The position numbers and the translations under genes were made by a program. Below the pieces are notes generated by a model. The model had not been told where the DNA came from, searched no databases, and saw only the letters and a program-made list of their open reading frames with translations. This document shows positions 25,601 through 34,362 of a DNA stretch of 64,000 nucleotides, piece by piece. Position 1 is the stretch's first letter. Every line of letters starts with the position of its first letter. Origin of the DNA: Chromobacterium aquaticum (lineage in GTDB: Bacteria > Pseudomonadota > Gammaproteobacteria > Burkholderiales > Chromobacteriaceae); the NCBI RefSeq assembly GCF_021129195.1, contig NZ_JAJOHW010000030.1, positions 1 to 64,000 on the forward strand. Direction: 5' to 3'.

Positions 25601-26809
25601 TCATCTTGCGTCGGGGGCCGGCTCTCGATACCAGATCGTGCTGCCATAACTTGATCCAGGGAAATCCGGCATGAGGTCCCCTTTCTTAAAGTGTTGATGC
25701 GAGCTGTCTTTCGCCGGCGTCCACCAGATCCCACTTTCCGGGCAGGGCAGCCCGGCTTCGCAGCGCAAGCCACCGGCTGACGCCTGCGGCGGCACGCTGG
25801 CCGCCGGTATCGCATCGTCAAAACGCGCATACCACGCCAAGGTATTGGCCTTGGTGAAGCCCTCTGCATCGTCCATGCAGGTATGCAGCTGATCCGGATG
25901 AGGCACCCGCACCGACTTGAGCACCCGGTTCACCGCCACATAGGCCGGCGGATGGCCATCTTCCGGTGCGCCGACATCCGGCAACACGCCAGCCTGAACC
26001 ATTAATCTGCCGTTATCGGTTTCCTGCACGCTGACATCGGGCAACTGCAGCTGCTGCTTGAGCGCGGCCATGCCGCCCAGCTGCTCGATATAGCGAGGCC
26101 CCAGCAGTGTCAGCCAGTTGACGCCTTTGATGCCATCCTCTAAAGCCGCCTTATCCAAATGTGGAGCCGGGTCCACCATTAGGCCGCTATATCGCTGTGC
26201 CATCTGGAACTCGTATGGCTGGAATTGATGGTAGTCATAGGGGAGATTGCAGGCCAAGCCAGCGTAGCCCTGGTCCACATCCAGCGTTTCGCACAAATAA
26301 CGTACCCAATCCTTGAACCGCTGCTCGCCATCCGGCTCTTCCAACAACTGCCATGGCAATGTGATCTTCAGATAGGACAGCCACTCAGGATCATGGTCAA
26401 TATTGCTAGTCAGCGTCTCGATATGGTATTCAGCAGCCACCTCCGCCGTTTTTTCGCTTTGTAAATCCCAAGAAAACATCGCCCCTTCATCTATCAGTTC
26501 TTGGAGCTTCACTCTAGCCTTCACAATGCTGTCTTTCCGCAGGCTGGTAAAACTGCGGCCACTTAGGCTATGAAACTGGCCTTGTAGATGTTCGCCAAAC
26601 TGCTCGACAAAACGGTCGAAGCACCCTAATACCTTGTAGCCCATGTCCCGCTGCCCACCATTGCGGAAATACACGGTGCAAATCAGCCCCAGCCGGACTA
26701 GCACCAGGCCCTCTGGAGTCACCCCTTCAATAAAATCCACTTGCTTGGCAATACGAGCATAGGCCTGCATGCGCTGATATTCTTGTGCACTCATTTTTGC
26801 TTCATCCAT
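25601..26809 (-). CDS. Type VI immunity protein (DUF3396/TsiV-like), first copy with C-terminal tail
   Basis: About 402 residues from ATG 26809 (MDEAKMSAQEYQRMQAYARI), seven bases after the effector stop; the open frame upstream overlaps the effector gene. The DUF3396 core covers residues 1-320 (VRLGLICTVYFRNGGQRDMG, WVRYLCETLDVDQGYAGLAC, IKGVNWLTLLGPRYIEQLGG). A further tail contains CEAGLPCPESGIWWTPAKD and ends PGSSYGSTIWYREPAP, a Cys- and Trp-rich motif I recall at the end of several type VI immunity proteins. It is the likely cognate antidote of the upstream nuclease. Confidence 0.85.
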   Translation of the reverse strand: MDEAKMSAQEYQRMQAYARIAKQVDFIEGVTPEGLVLVRLGLICTVYFRNGGQRDMGYKVLGCFDRFVEQFGEHLQGQFHSLSGRSFTSLRKDSIVKARVKLQELIDEGAMFSWDLQSEKTAEVAAEYHIETLTSNIDHDPEWLSYLKITLPWQLLEEPDGEQRFKDWVRYLCETLDVDQGYAGLACNLPYDYHQFQPYEFQMAQRYSGLMVDPAPHLDKAALEDGIKGVNWLTLLGPRYIEQLGGMAALKQQLQLPDVSVQETDNGRLMVQAGVLPDVGAPEDGHPPAYVAVNRVLKSVRVPHPDQLHTCMDDAEGFTKANTLAWYARFDDAIPAASVPPQASAGGLRCEAGLPCPESGIWWTPAKDSSHQHFKKGDLMPDFPGSSYGSTIWYREPAPDAR

Positions 26810-26816
26810 CCTGCCA

Positions 26817-28055
26817 TCAAGAAGCGGCGGCCATGGCGCCGCCGCCCAACATGACTGCAACAGCGGCCCAGGCGGCCGCTCCCATTTCCACCAGCGCGGC
26901 CAATGCCGCCACCAGCCCCCCCCCTAGCACAAACACCACCACCACCCCGGCGATAACCACCGCGACGGCAAGTAAGCCCTTGCCAATGTCCAACAACACT
27001 TGAGTCCAGTCTATCTGGCGTAAGGTTTCCAGGGTCAGATCGGTCACGCGCTGAATTTCCGCCCAGGCCGCGCGTAATTGCGCACTGGTCCAACTGGCAA
27101 TGCGCTTCCCCTGCTCGTTGACGAAGTGCCAGGTATCGTTGGCCTTGTCTTGCAGCCAGTGCCCAGCGGTAAACAACCAGGGCGCATGCTGCTTCAGTTC
27201 CGCCTGCACCTTGGCGGACAACTGACCCACCGCTTGACGCAGGTTTTGCGCCAGCGCTTTGCCATCCTCCGCCAAGCTGTGCACCAACTGCTTGGCGTCA
27301 TCCAACCATTCTTCATAAAAGGCGGGATCGGGCAAGGGCTTGGGGCCATATATTGGCACCCGCCGGTTCTCGCCACGCGGTATGCCATCTGCTCTGGGCG
27401 CAAACACGGGCGCGGGCTTCTTCACCGGCTCGGTCTGCCTCCGCTTTTTTCCTGGTGGAATCACATGCAATAGCGTAAAACGATCCAAACCTCCCGCTAT
27501 CTGTTGATAAGCCTCAGCTTGCTCCCGATGCAAACTGTCGCCCGGAAACTTGATCTCGACAACACGGTGCAGATTATCCCCATGCGGAACGCCATCGTGA
27601 TCCTTCGTCGCTCTTCCGGGCCAACGTACCGCCTTGTCCTTAACAATGATCAGGTCCGGGCGGCGCAGATAATTCTTACGCAGGCCTTTAGGAAAAGGGG
27701 TTAGCGAGTGTCGGCGGTTGGGATTGCTGCCTTCCGTAGTACTAAGAAAGGGCTTTGGTACCCCTCTACTACTTGAAGGCATATCGAAACTGACCTCGGC
27801 TTTGTAGTACCACAGGTATTTATGGTTCTCCTCATCCCCCCTAATCTCAGCACTCATCACCGCTTGCCGCGCATTGATGGTGAAGGTCTTTCCCAGCTTG
27901 CTGACGCCGATACGCACATCAGGCACCCTAACCGCGGCCTCGGCCTTGGGTTGCAGATAGGGCTTGTTTTCCTCAGAGGGCAGCTTGGCATACTGCTGAT
28001 CTTCTTCCAGCCGCGTCAGGCCATTGCCGGCTGTTTTAGGGTTCAGAGTGGTCAT
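26817..28055 (-). CDS. Type VI effector with VRR-NUC nuclease domain (TseV-like)
   Basis: A 412-residue effector whose ATG overlaps the VgrG stop (ATGA). The VRR-NUC domain lies at about residues 125-190: RRPDLIIVKD (Asp134), VVEIKFPGD (Glu167, Lys169) and REQAEAYQQI (Gln179, Tyr183). This is the PD-(D/E)xK arrangement of DNA nucleases. There is no PAAR domain at the N-terminus, so delivery probably depends on the VgrG encoded upstream. Residues about 355-412 are very hydrophobic with Gly repeats (LLAVAVVIAGVVVVFVLGGG), which may cross the membrane of the target cell. DUF3396 immunity genes follow, as in described TseV/TsiV pairs. Confidence 0.85.
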   Translation of the reverse strand: MTTLNPKTAGNGLTRLEEDQQYAKLPSEENKPYLQPKAEAAVRVPDVRIGVSKLGKTFTINARQAVMSAEIRGDEENHKYLWYYKAEVSFDMPSSSRGVPKPFLSTTEGSNPNRRHSLTPFPKGLRKNYLRRPDLIIVKDKAVRWPGRATKDHDGVPHGDNLHRVVEIKFPGDSLHREQAEAYQQIAGGLDRFTLLHVIPPGKKRRQTEPVKKPAPVFAPRADGIPRGENRRVPIYGPKPLPDPAFYEEWLDDAKQLVHSLAEDGKALAQNLRQAVGQLSAKVQAELKQHAPWLFTAGHWLQDKANDTWHFVNEQGKRIASWTSAQLRAAWAEIQRVTDLTLETLRQIDWTQVLLDIGKGLLAVAVVIAGVVVVFVLGGGLVAALAALVEMGAAAWAAVAVMLGGGAMAAAS

Positions 28056-30904
28056 GTGGATTCTCCTTGCTGAGCATCATTGCGCATCTCAAGCTCCAAC
28101 TCGTGCTGGCCGCCCCCGGCCAGGTGCAATGTCTCGGTTTTGGCCGGTGCGGGCTCCAACACTTGCAACTTCATCCCTTCCGGCTGCCGGCTCATGGCGG
28201 TCAGGGTCCAGCCGTCCTTATCGCTATACCCGCTGAGGGTGCGGCCTCCGGCCTGCTTAATGGAGTAAGCCCGGCCAACCAGCGGCGCACCGGTTTTCTG
28301 GTCCTGCAACTGGAAGCGGCCACTGTAAACCTGGCCGAAGGTGGGCATTCTGTAGTTCAGGCTGGCCGGCCCGCTTAGTACATGACTGCTGCCCTTGATG
28401 CTGACCGTGCCCGGGCAGTGCACTTCAATATCGCCGCCTTTGAGGCGGATATAACCGCCGCCGCTGGTCAGCAGGATTTCGTCCTTAGCCGCAATGGTGA
28501 TGCGTTCCTTGCAGGAGGTGATGGTGACGTCCTTGTCCGCCGTCAGCTCAATGCTGTCGCTTTGCGCCTGTAGCTGAATCTTGCCCTTGGCGGCTATCCA
28601 CTTCATCGCCACCTGATCCGCCACGCCGGCCACGAACAGGCTGATGTGCTTGCCGACGTTATGAATCCAGCGCCGGCCGCTGCTTTGATTGGTGTCGCGC
28701 TGCGCCACCAGGTTGAGATGGGTTTCCGCGGCCAGGGTCTGGCTTTGCCCGGACAGGCTGGCAATGCCGGCCGGCGCGGACAACACCAGCAAGGCTTGCT
28801 GGCCGGCCTGTTCTTTCGCGGTTTTGCTGTCTGGATCGGTATTGCTGCCGGCCTCCCAGGCCTCCAGCGCCTGCAACTGGTGCAGCACATGGCCTTGTTC
28901 CCGTTTGCCGCTGCTGGCGTTGTCATCGCCAATGCCGTCCGGCCCGGTTTCCATGGTGTCGGCCTGCTGCGTGGTGGCGGTTTCGGCCAGCGCCTGGCTC
29001 AGGGCCACCGCCGCTTGTAGCTGGCTGTTGGCCTGCTCCCGCGCCAGCTGCTTGCCCGCGCCTCCGCCTTGCGCCTCCGTGGACAGCAACAGGCCGTGGG
29101 CGGCGCGGATGGCGCCGTGCTGGTCCGTCCGCAGCTCAAAACCGTCACCGCGCGGCTGGGCCTGGCCATTGCTGCGCGGGTGGGTGAGGAAGCCTTGGTT
29201 GAGCTGGGTCTTGCCCGCCTCGCTGGACAGCTTGGCGCGTACTTCGCCGGGGGTGTCGTCGAACAGCAGCTCGTTATAGCCGCCGCCCTGATGCTCTTTG
29301 GATTTGATGCCGGACAGCGTCTTATTGGCCGGCAGGCTGCCGGCGCCGCTGAAGTCCGGCGCGGGATGGCTGCCGTTGTAAACCACGGCCTTGACCACCG
29401 GGCGATCAATATCGCCTTCGATAAAGTCCACCAGCACTTCCTGGCCGATGCGCGGCAGGAACTGATGGCCCCAGCCGGCGCCGGCGGACGGCATCGCCAC
29501 CCGCACCCAGCAGGAGGATTTGTCGTCCATGCCCGCGCCGATGCCAGGATGCTCTTCCAGGCGCTGCCAATGGAACTGAATCTTGATGCGGCCGTGCTCG
29601 TCGGTATGCACTTCTCCGGGGCTCTCCGCCCCGGCATCGCCGCTGGCCGGTCCCACCACGGTGGCGGTTTGCACGCCCAGGCTGGTGGGCTTGGCGTGAG
29701 CGGTGCCGGCATAAGCCGGCGTCAGCGGAATGCCGCGGCGCTGGGCCTGGATGGCGGCGCTGAACGGCGCGGCATCCGCCTCCGCGCCCAAGTGCTGCGC
29801 CAGATCCCGCGGCAGATTATTGCGCGCCTGGAAGTGCTGGCCGGTAACAACAAACTGGCGTTTCTCCTCCGCGTCATCCTCATGCGCGGGGTGGTCGTCC
29901 AGGCGGAACCACTCACCCGGCAGCAAGCCGCGCACCGCGCCGCTGCCGCTGAAGGTCTTGGCCTGCAAATCGTTGGCCTGTTGCCGCAGCACAGCGTAGC
30001 GGCCCAGTTGCTCCTCGTCCCCGGCGTAATACAGGCCCGGCGCATCGTAATGGCCCAGGCTGCTTTGCAAGGCCTGACCAAACTGGCCCTGCTCCACCCG
30101 GCTGGCTTCCCGGCCTTGCTGGGTGAGCACCGGTTTGTAATCGTAACTGGCCAGCGCGCTGGCGCCGGGCACAATCTGACGCGCGGCTTCCCAACCCGTC
30201 AGGCCGTCCTCTTCCTCGATGGCGTCGCTGCGGTGGAAGCGCACCCGCTGCAGCGGAGAAGCCGGCAAAGCGTAGGCATCGTCAAAGATGGCAAGCTCCA
30301 CCCGCGGCCCGTCCGCCTCCAGGTGGCGGAAACGCCAGGCGTAACCCTCTTCATGCAACAGGCGGACGATGAAATCGTAATCGCTCTCGCGGTACTGCAG
30401 CGCATAGCTGCGCGGCGCGGCCGGCTTGAGCTGCAAGGCCAGCGTTTGCACGCGGGCGAAGATGGGGTTGGCTTGCTGATGTTCGCTGAGGACCTGTTTG
30501 ACGATGTCCGGCACGGACAGGTCCTGGAATACCCGGGAGGTCCTGCGGTGGCGCAGCAAGGCGAACGGTGCTTCCACGACCAGTTGATAGCGAGCAAAGC
30601 CGCCATCCGACCCCGCCAAACTGGCCTGGCTGACCACGCCGCAACGAATCGCCTCCCCGCCCTCCGCGCCCTGGATGCCAATCCGGGCCGGCTGGCCCAA
30701 CAGCGTCTTCAGCGGGATATTGCCGTCCGGCGACAGGCAGGTCAGCGTATAGCGATAAGGCAGGGAAACCCCCTCCTCGCCCTCCAGGCTGAGCGGCAGC
30801 AGCTGCTCGGCGGCAAACTGCCCCTCTCCAAGCTGCAAGGTCAACATCCGGTTGTCTTGGCCAAAGGCGGAAGCAAAGCTGGCCAACAGTGCATTCAGGT
30901 CCAT
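28052..30904 (-). CDS. vgrG: Type VI secretion spike protein VgrG
   Basis: About 950 residues. The start is uncertain: ATG 30904 (MDLNALLASFASAFGQDNRM) fits the usual VgrG beginning, while ATG 30946 and 30910 are in frame upstream. The gp27-like part covers roughly the first 400 residues (LSVPDIVKQVLSEH, ESDYDFIVRLLHEEGYAWRF), followed by the gp5-like OB fold (DEHGRIKIQFHWQR, PSAGAGWGHQFLPRIGQEVL) and a DUF2345 beta-helix region. The final ~90 residues (FQLQDQKTGAPLVGRAYSIK, GYSDKDGWT) look like a transthyretin-like adaptor domain, which often binds the effector encoded next. No other type VI structural genes are in the window, so this is an orphan vgrG-effector-immunity island. Confidence 0.92.
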   Translation of the reverse strand: MDLNALLASFASAFGQDNRMLTLQLGEGQFAAEQLLPLSLEGEEGVSLPYRYTLTCLSPDGNIPLKTLLGQPARIGIQGAEGGEAIRCGVVSQASLAGSDGGFARYQLVVEAPFALLRHRRTSRVFQDLSVPDIVKQVLSEHQQANPIFARVQTLALQLKPAAPRSYALQYRESDYDFIVRLLHEEGYAWRFRHLEADGPRVELAIFDDAYALPASPLQRVRFHRSDAIEEEDGLTGWEAARQIVPGASALASYDYKPVLTQQGREASRVEQGQFGQALQSSLGHYDAPGLYYAGDEEQLGRYAVLRQQANDLQAKTFSGSGAVRGLLPGEWFRLDDHPAHEDDAEEKRQFVVTGQHFQARNNLPRDLAQHLGAEADAAPFSAAIQAQRRGIPLTPAYAGTAHAKPTSLGVQTATVVGPASGDAGAESPGEVHTDEHGRIKIQFHWQRLEEHPGIGAGMDDKSSCWVRVAMPSAGAGWGHQFLPRIGQEVLVDFIEGDIDRPVVKAVVYNGSHPAPDFSGAGSLPANKTLSGIKSKEHQGGGYNELLFDDTPGEVRAKLSSEAGKTQLNQGFLTHPRSNGQAQPRGDGFELRTDQHGAIRAAHGLLLSTEAQGGGAGKQLAREQANSQLQAAVALSQALAETATTQQADTMETGPDGIGDDNASSGKREQGHVLHQLQALEAWEAGSNTDPDSKTAKEQAGQQALLVLSAPAGIASLSGQSQTLAAETHLNLVAQRDTNQSSGRRWIHNVGKHISLFVAGVADQVAMKWIAAKGKIQLQAQSDSIELTADKDVTITSCKERITIAAKDEILLTSGGGYIRLKGGDIEVHCPGTVSIKGSSHVLSGPASLNYRMPTFGQVYSGRFQLQDQKTGAPLVGRAYSIKQAGGRTLSGYSDKDGWTLTAMSRQPEGMKLQVLEPAPAKTETLHLAGGGQHELELEMRNDAQQGEST

Positions 30905-31218
30905 CGGCATTCCAAACGAAAACACCGCCAAGCGGCGGTATGACATTGAAAATAAGCCTGAAATTTTATGAAGTTAGAACGACAGTCACAAGCCGGCGTG
31001 GTCCGGAAGCGCGTTCTCTTGGACTAAAGGACAGGTTTGGGGAACTGGAGCACCGAATCTCTGCAGGTCGGGGAGCTCCCCACTTGAGATGGGCTTCAGG
31101 TGGGCCTTCTAAAGAGGGGGGTGCAGATCCCCCTCTTGTACATGGATTTTGAGTAGCCCCTTAACTTGATAACCTCAGCATTCGCACGCAGAGTTCACAA
31201 CCGTGAGCATCCGCAGCC

Positions 31219-31629
31219 CTAGCCTTGAAGCTTTTTGAGCTGCGCATCAATTTTCTGCACAGTTTGATCAAATTTTCTCAGCCGGTTTAGCTGCCCCATC
31301 CTGAATGTCGAAAGCATGTATATGCCAAAACCAAATAACCAGTCAGTAAAATGAATGATTTTCTCCCCTCCTGGGTCCATTCCTGCTGAATGGAACATCA
31401 AGGCGACACCGACCATGAATGCAATAGCAAATGCAGATGATGAGACAAAAATAAACAAATCCCTGTCAGATTTTTTTAGGCTTATAAAAAATTCTTTCTC
31501 CTTTGTGAGACGAACAACTTTATTGTTTCGACTCCAAGTCCATATATTGTAATAAGACCCTTTGAAGAAAGACCATGCCCCCAAAACCCCCAAAGCAAGA
31601 CTGAGATTTTCTTTAGTGAAAATATCCAT
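31219..31629 (-). CDS. Small membrane protein of unknown function
   Basis: A 136-residue protein starting MDIFTKENLSLALGVLGAW, with AGGAA just before the ATG. There are about three membrane segments (residues 8-25, 58-80, 92-110) and a basic C-terminal helix with coiled-coil character (QKIDAQLKKLQG). No family is recognised. Its base composition is clearly lower in GC than the genes to the left, which marks the beginning of acquired DNA. It lies downstream of, and is read in the same direction as, no recognisable partner. Confidence 0.55.
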   Translation of the reverse strand: MDIFTKENLSLALGVLGAWSFFKGSYYNIWTWSRNNKVVRLTKEKEFFISLKKSDRDLFIFVSSSAFAIAFMVGVALMFHSAGMDPGGEKIIHFTDWLFGFGIYMLSTFRMGQLNRLRKFDQTVQKIDAQLKKLQG

Positions 31630-31833
31630 ATTTTTCCTAGATTAACTAGCCATATTATAGATACGGCTTTTTTATCAGATTAACTATCGAAGATAGCTTC
31701 ATCGACAGAAAGTCATATTCTGCCAGAACCATGGGAGAGCACAACTCGACCTCGATGCTCAAAAAATTCTTCGTTAAAGTTTCCTTTGTAGTTCTTCACA
31801 TTGGTGAATCGCCCCAGCTTCTCTAGATATGGG

Positions 31834-32350
31834 AATATTACTTCTCAAACTCTACCGGCGATAGCCCATTTGCGGAACCATGCCGGCACTTCGGGTTGTA
31901 GAACATCTCGATGTAATGAAGATGTCTCATCGGGCTCCCCCCCGGTTGTGATAGGTTTTTCGCTTGATGCGTTTCCGCTTCAGCAACTGGAAGAAACTCT
32001 CCGCCACGGCATTGTCGTGACAGCTCCTCCGACGACTCATCCGGGTATCAAGTGATGGGTCTCTAGGAAGTCCTGTCAGTCGTAACTACAGAACTGACTC
32101 CCCCTACGCCTACAGGTTGTCATACACCTTGCGGTAGCCATAGACACCGCCACTTTCTAGCCAGGCCTGTTTGATTTGCCCCAGCAAACGCTGGTCTTCG
32201 CGGGCGCGGAGTGAATGCGGGGACGCTTTCCTAGTAGCCACTGGGATGCACGGACATGACACGACACAGGCGTCGGACTGGAAACAGCTGCTCGTAGGTC
32301 CGGATGAAGGCATACCTTACCCGGACTCCTTGGCAAAGTATGCGGCGGCC
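31834..32350 (-). pseudogene. IS3-family transposase orfB, frameshifted and internally deleted
   Basis: The 5' part reads VRYAFIRTYEQLFPVRRLCR and MSVHPSGY, then a stop/frameshift at about 32241. It resumes as SLRAREDQRLLGQIKQAWLE and GVYGYRKVYDNL, and breaks at about 32110. The 3' part continues with DFLETHHLIPG, RRSCHDNAVAESFFQLLKRK (the last catalytic Glu region of the DDE domain) and GLSPVEFEK near the left end. The central catalytic part is gone, so no active transposase can be made. Confidence 0.8.
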
Positions 32351-32595
32351 TTTTTTAGGATGTCGCGCTCCTCGGTGACCCGTTTCAGCTCTGCCTTGAG
32401 GCGGCGAATTTCGGCTTGCTGGTCCGCTGACTCGGCCGGCATGGCACGCTTGGGGTCGTAGCGTTTCAGCCATTGATACCGGCTGTGGGCAGATACTCCG
32501 AGACGGCTGGCGACTTCGGCGACGGGGTAGCCGCGTTCAGTGACCTGTTTGACGGCTTCGATCTTGAACTCTTCGGGGAAAGGCTGCCTACTCAT
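32317..32595 (-). CDS. IS3-family transposase orfA
   Basis: A 92-residue protein starting at ATG 32595 (MSRQPFPEEFKIEAVKQVTE). It has the helix-turn-helix of IS3 orfA proteins (YPVAEVASRLGVSAHSRYQW) followed by the leucine-zipper region (EIRRLKAELKRVTEERDILK) and ends AAAYFAKESG. It appears intact, but its partner orfB is destroyed, so the element cannot move by itself. Normally orfA-orfB frameshifting gives the transposase. Confidence 0.85.
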   Translation of the reverse strand: MSRQPFPEEFKIEAVKQVTERGYPVAEVASRLGVSAHSRYQWLKRYDPKRAMPAESADQQAEIRRLKAELKRVTEERDILKKAAAYFAKESG

Positions 32596-32931
32596 GACAC
32601 CTCCTTGTAGGGCCAAGTGTGAGGCTCACGAGGTATCTAGGAAAGTGGAGGTGATTTAGTTCATGGATATCCTGCCATGCTGAAATCATAAAGACAGGAA
32701 TTCCGACAGGAGCCGGAACAGTCCACTACATGAACATGCCGGATATCTGACTTGATCTGCCGCTTCGAATGTTAGTGCGCCAATGTCAGAGCACCTATGT
32801 GATAATTGTCATTCAAAATGCCAAAGGCGTAAGATAGACTTCTTCATAGATTACAACCGGTTGGATGCCCGGCAAAAGTCGACGATCCTAATCTGTTAAC
32901 TCAATGTCTTCCGGTACCTCGCACTTGCATA

Positions 32932-34362
32932 GTGCAGTTGTGCAACCCGGCGAGGCATGACTTCGATTTGGCTAGAGAAAGAAAATTGAGAATTTCGAAC
33001 CCTCCCAGCGCATCCGCGCTTATGACTACGGCACGCAGTTTCGGTAACTATGACCTCGCAGCTGCATTGGCTGATTTGATTGACAACAGCATTCAAGCGA
33101 ACGCGAGAAATGTTTGGGTGGAGTTCGACCCAGCCGACGACGACGTCATAGTGAGGATTTGTGATGATGGAAGGGGAATGACTCTAGAGGTACTCATTGA
33201 TGCAATGAGGCCGGCAAGCAGAAGCCCTGAGGAAAAACGGGATGCTCTTGATCTAGGCCGCTTCGGATGGGGGCTGAAATCAGCTTCGCTTTCTCAAGCT
33301 CGTGTGTTAACCGTTGTCTCCTGGAATGATGCTGGCATTAATGCAGCTCGCTGGGATATTGACAACATTGACAACTGGTCCATGGATATCTTTCAGGAAG
33401 AGGATGCCCTTGATTTTCTAGAATCGAAGCCCCTCGCCTCAAGTGGAACGGAGGTTATCTGGGCGCATTGCGACCGGCTTTATGACAAAAGCATTAACGC
33501 AACGATTGATGAGCGCCTCAACGAGAAGATCTCTCATGCTCGAAAGCAATTGTCATTAATTTTCCACAGATACCTGTCTGGAGAAAGTGACAGACCGCTA
33601 TCGATCTATATTCAAAGCATTTCTCTTTCCCCGGTAGACCCCTTTATGACTGCCCATCCCGCCACTCAGTCACTTGATGGCGAGCTGATTCAAATCAGAG
33701 GAGGGGAACACATCCAAGTAAAACCATATGTCATACCTCACTTTTCGAAACTTACTGTTTCGGAACGCCTAGCACTCGGCGGTGAAGAGGGCTTAGTCCG
33801 AAACCAAGGGTTTTACGTTTACCGAAACAAGCGACTAATCATTTACGGAACTTGGTTCCGACTGGTACCTCACAGTGAACTATCACAATTGACACGTGTT
33901 CGTATTGATCTTCCTAACAGTCTGGATGCCGAGTGGAAAATCACGCTGGACAAGTCAGATGCCCAGCTTCCACCTACATTGCGCAAACGTTTAAGAGCGG
34001 TAGTTCAAAAATTCTCCAAAAGATCTGTTGGTGTGCACCGACGAAAGGGGGTCGACCTAAATACTATTGACAAGTCACCTGTCTGGAGGCGGAACGCTCA
34101 CAATAACCGCATCCGTTATCTGATCAACCGCGATCATCCCATCATCCGCGAAATCTTGACCGAAGCGGGCGATCCCTTCGTAGTCAATGAAGCCATCAGG
34201 CTACTTGAAGCCTACGTACCGATAGACGTAATTCAGAATGATTTGGAGACAAGTCCAGACAAGGTTGTTCAAGCGATAACTGACCCTAGTGAGTTTGACT
34301 CACTAATTGTAGGATCCCATCTTCATCTAGATGAGGAACACGGCAGATCAACGGGGTTCTAG
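32932..34362 (+). CDS. MutL/Hsp90-type GHKL ATPase, orphan
   Basis: Up to 476 residues; the start is unclear (GTG 32932 has no good ribosome site, and the beginning may be lost). The ATP-binding fold is clear: AAALADLIDNSIQANARNVW (N-box), VRICDDGRGM (G1 box) and GRFGWGLKSASLSQA (G2 box). The central and C-terminal parts (QGFYVYRNKRLIIYGTWFRL, SLDAEWKITLDKSDAQLP) match the MutL-like ATPases found in multi-gene defence operons such as Mza/Z1 loci. No Z1, nuclease or methylase partner is present. The end overlaps the convergent tniQ gene by 15 bases. It may be cargo or the remains of a larger system. Confidence 0.7.
   Translation: MQLCNPARHDFDLARERKLRISNPPSASALMTTARSFGNYDLAAALADLIDNSIQANARNVWVEFDPADDDVIVRICDDGRGMTLEVLIDAMRPASRSPEEKRDALDLGRFGWGLKSASLSQARVLTVVSWNDAGINAARWDIDNIDNWSMDIFQEEDALDFLESKPLASSGTEVIWAHCDRLYDKSINATIDERLNEKISHARKQLSLIFHRYLSGESDRPLSIYIQSISLSPVDPFMTAHPATQSLDGELIQIRGGEHIQVKPYVIPHFSKLTVSERLALGGEEGLVRNQGFYVYRNKRLIIYGTWFRLVPHSELSQLTRVRIDLPNSLDAEWKITLDKSDAQLPPTLRKRLRAVVQKFSKRSVGVHRRKGVDLNTIDKSPVWRRNAHNNRIRYLINRDHPIIREILTEAGDPFVVNEAIRLLEAYVPIDVIQNDLETSPDKVVQAITDPSEFDSLIVGSHLHLDEEHGRSTGF

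Larger units (their letters stand above)
31805..32658 (-). mobile_element. Internally deleted IS3-family insertion sequence
   Basis: The 25-bp ends at 31805-31829 (TGAATCGCCCCAGC...) and 32634-32658 are imperfect inverted repeats, sharing about 16-17 of 25 positions including the inner CTAGATA. Between them lie orfA and two disconnected pieces of orfB on the minus strand. The element is about 0.85 kb, against some 1.2 kb for an intact relative. I could not find an unambiguous target duplication. Confidence 0.75.

Noticed and set aside
31805-32658. Active insertion sequence
   Set aside because: orfB is frameshifted and lacks its central catalytic part; only the ends and orfA remain.
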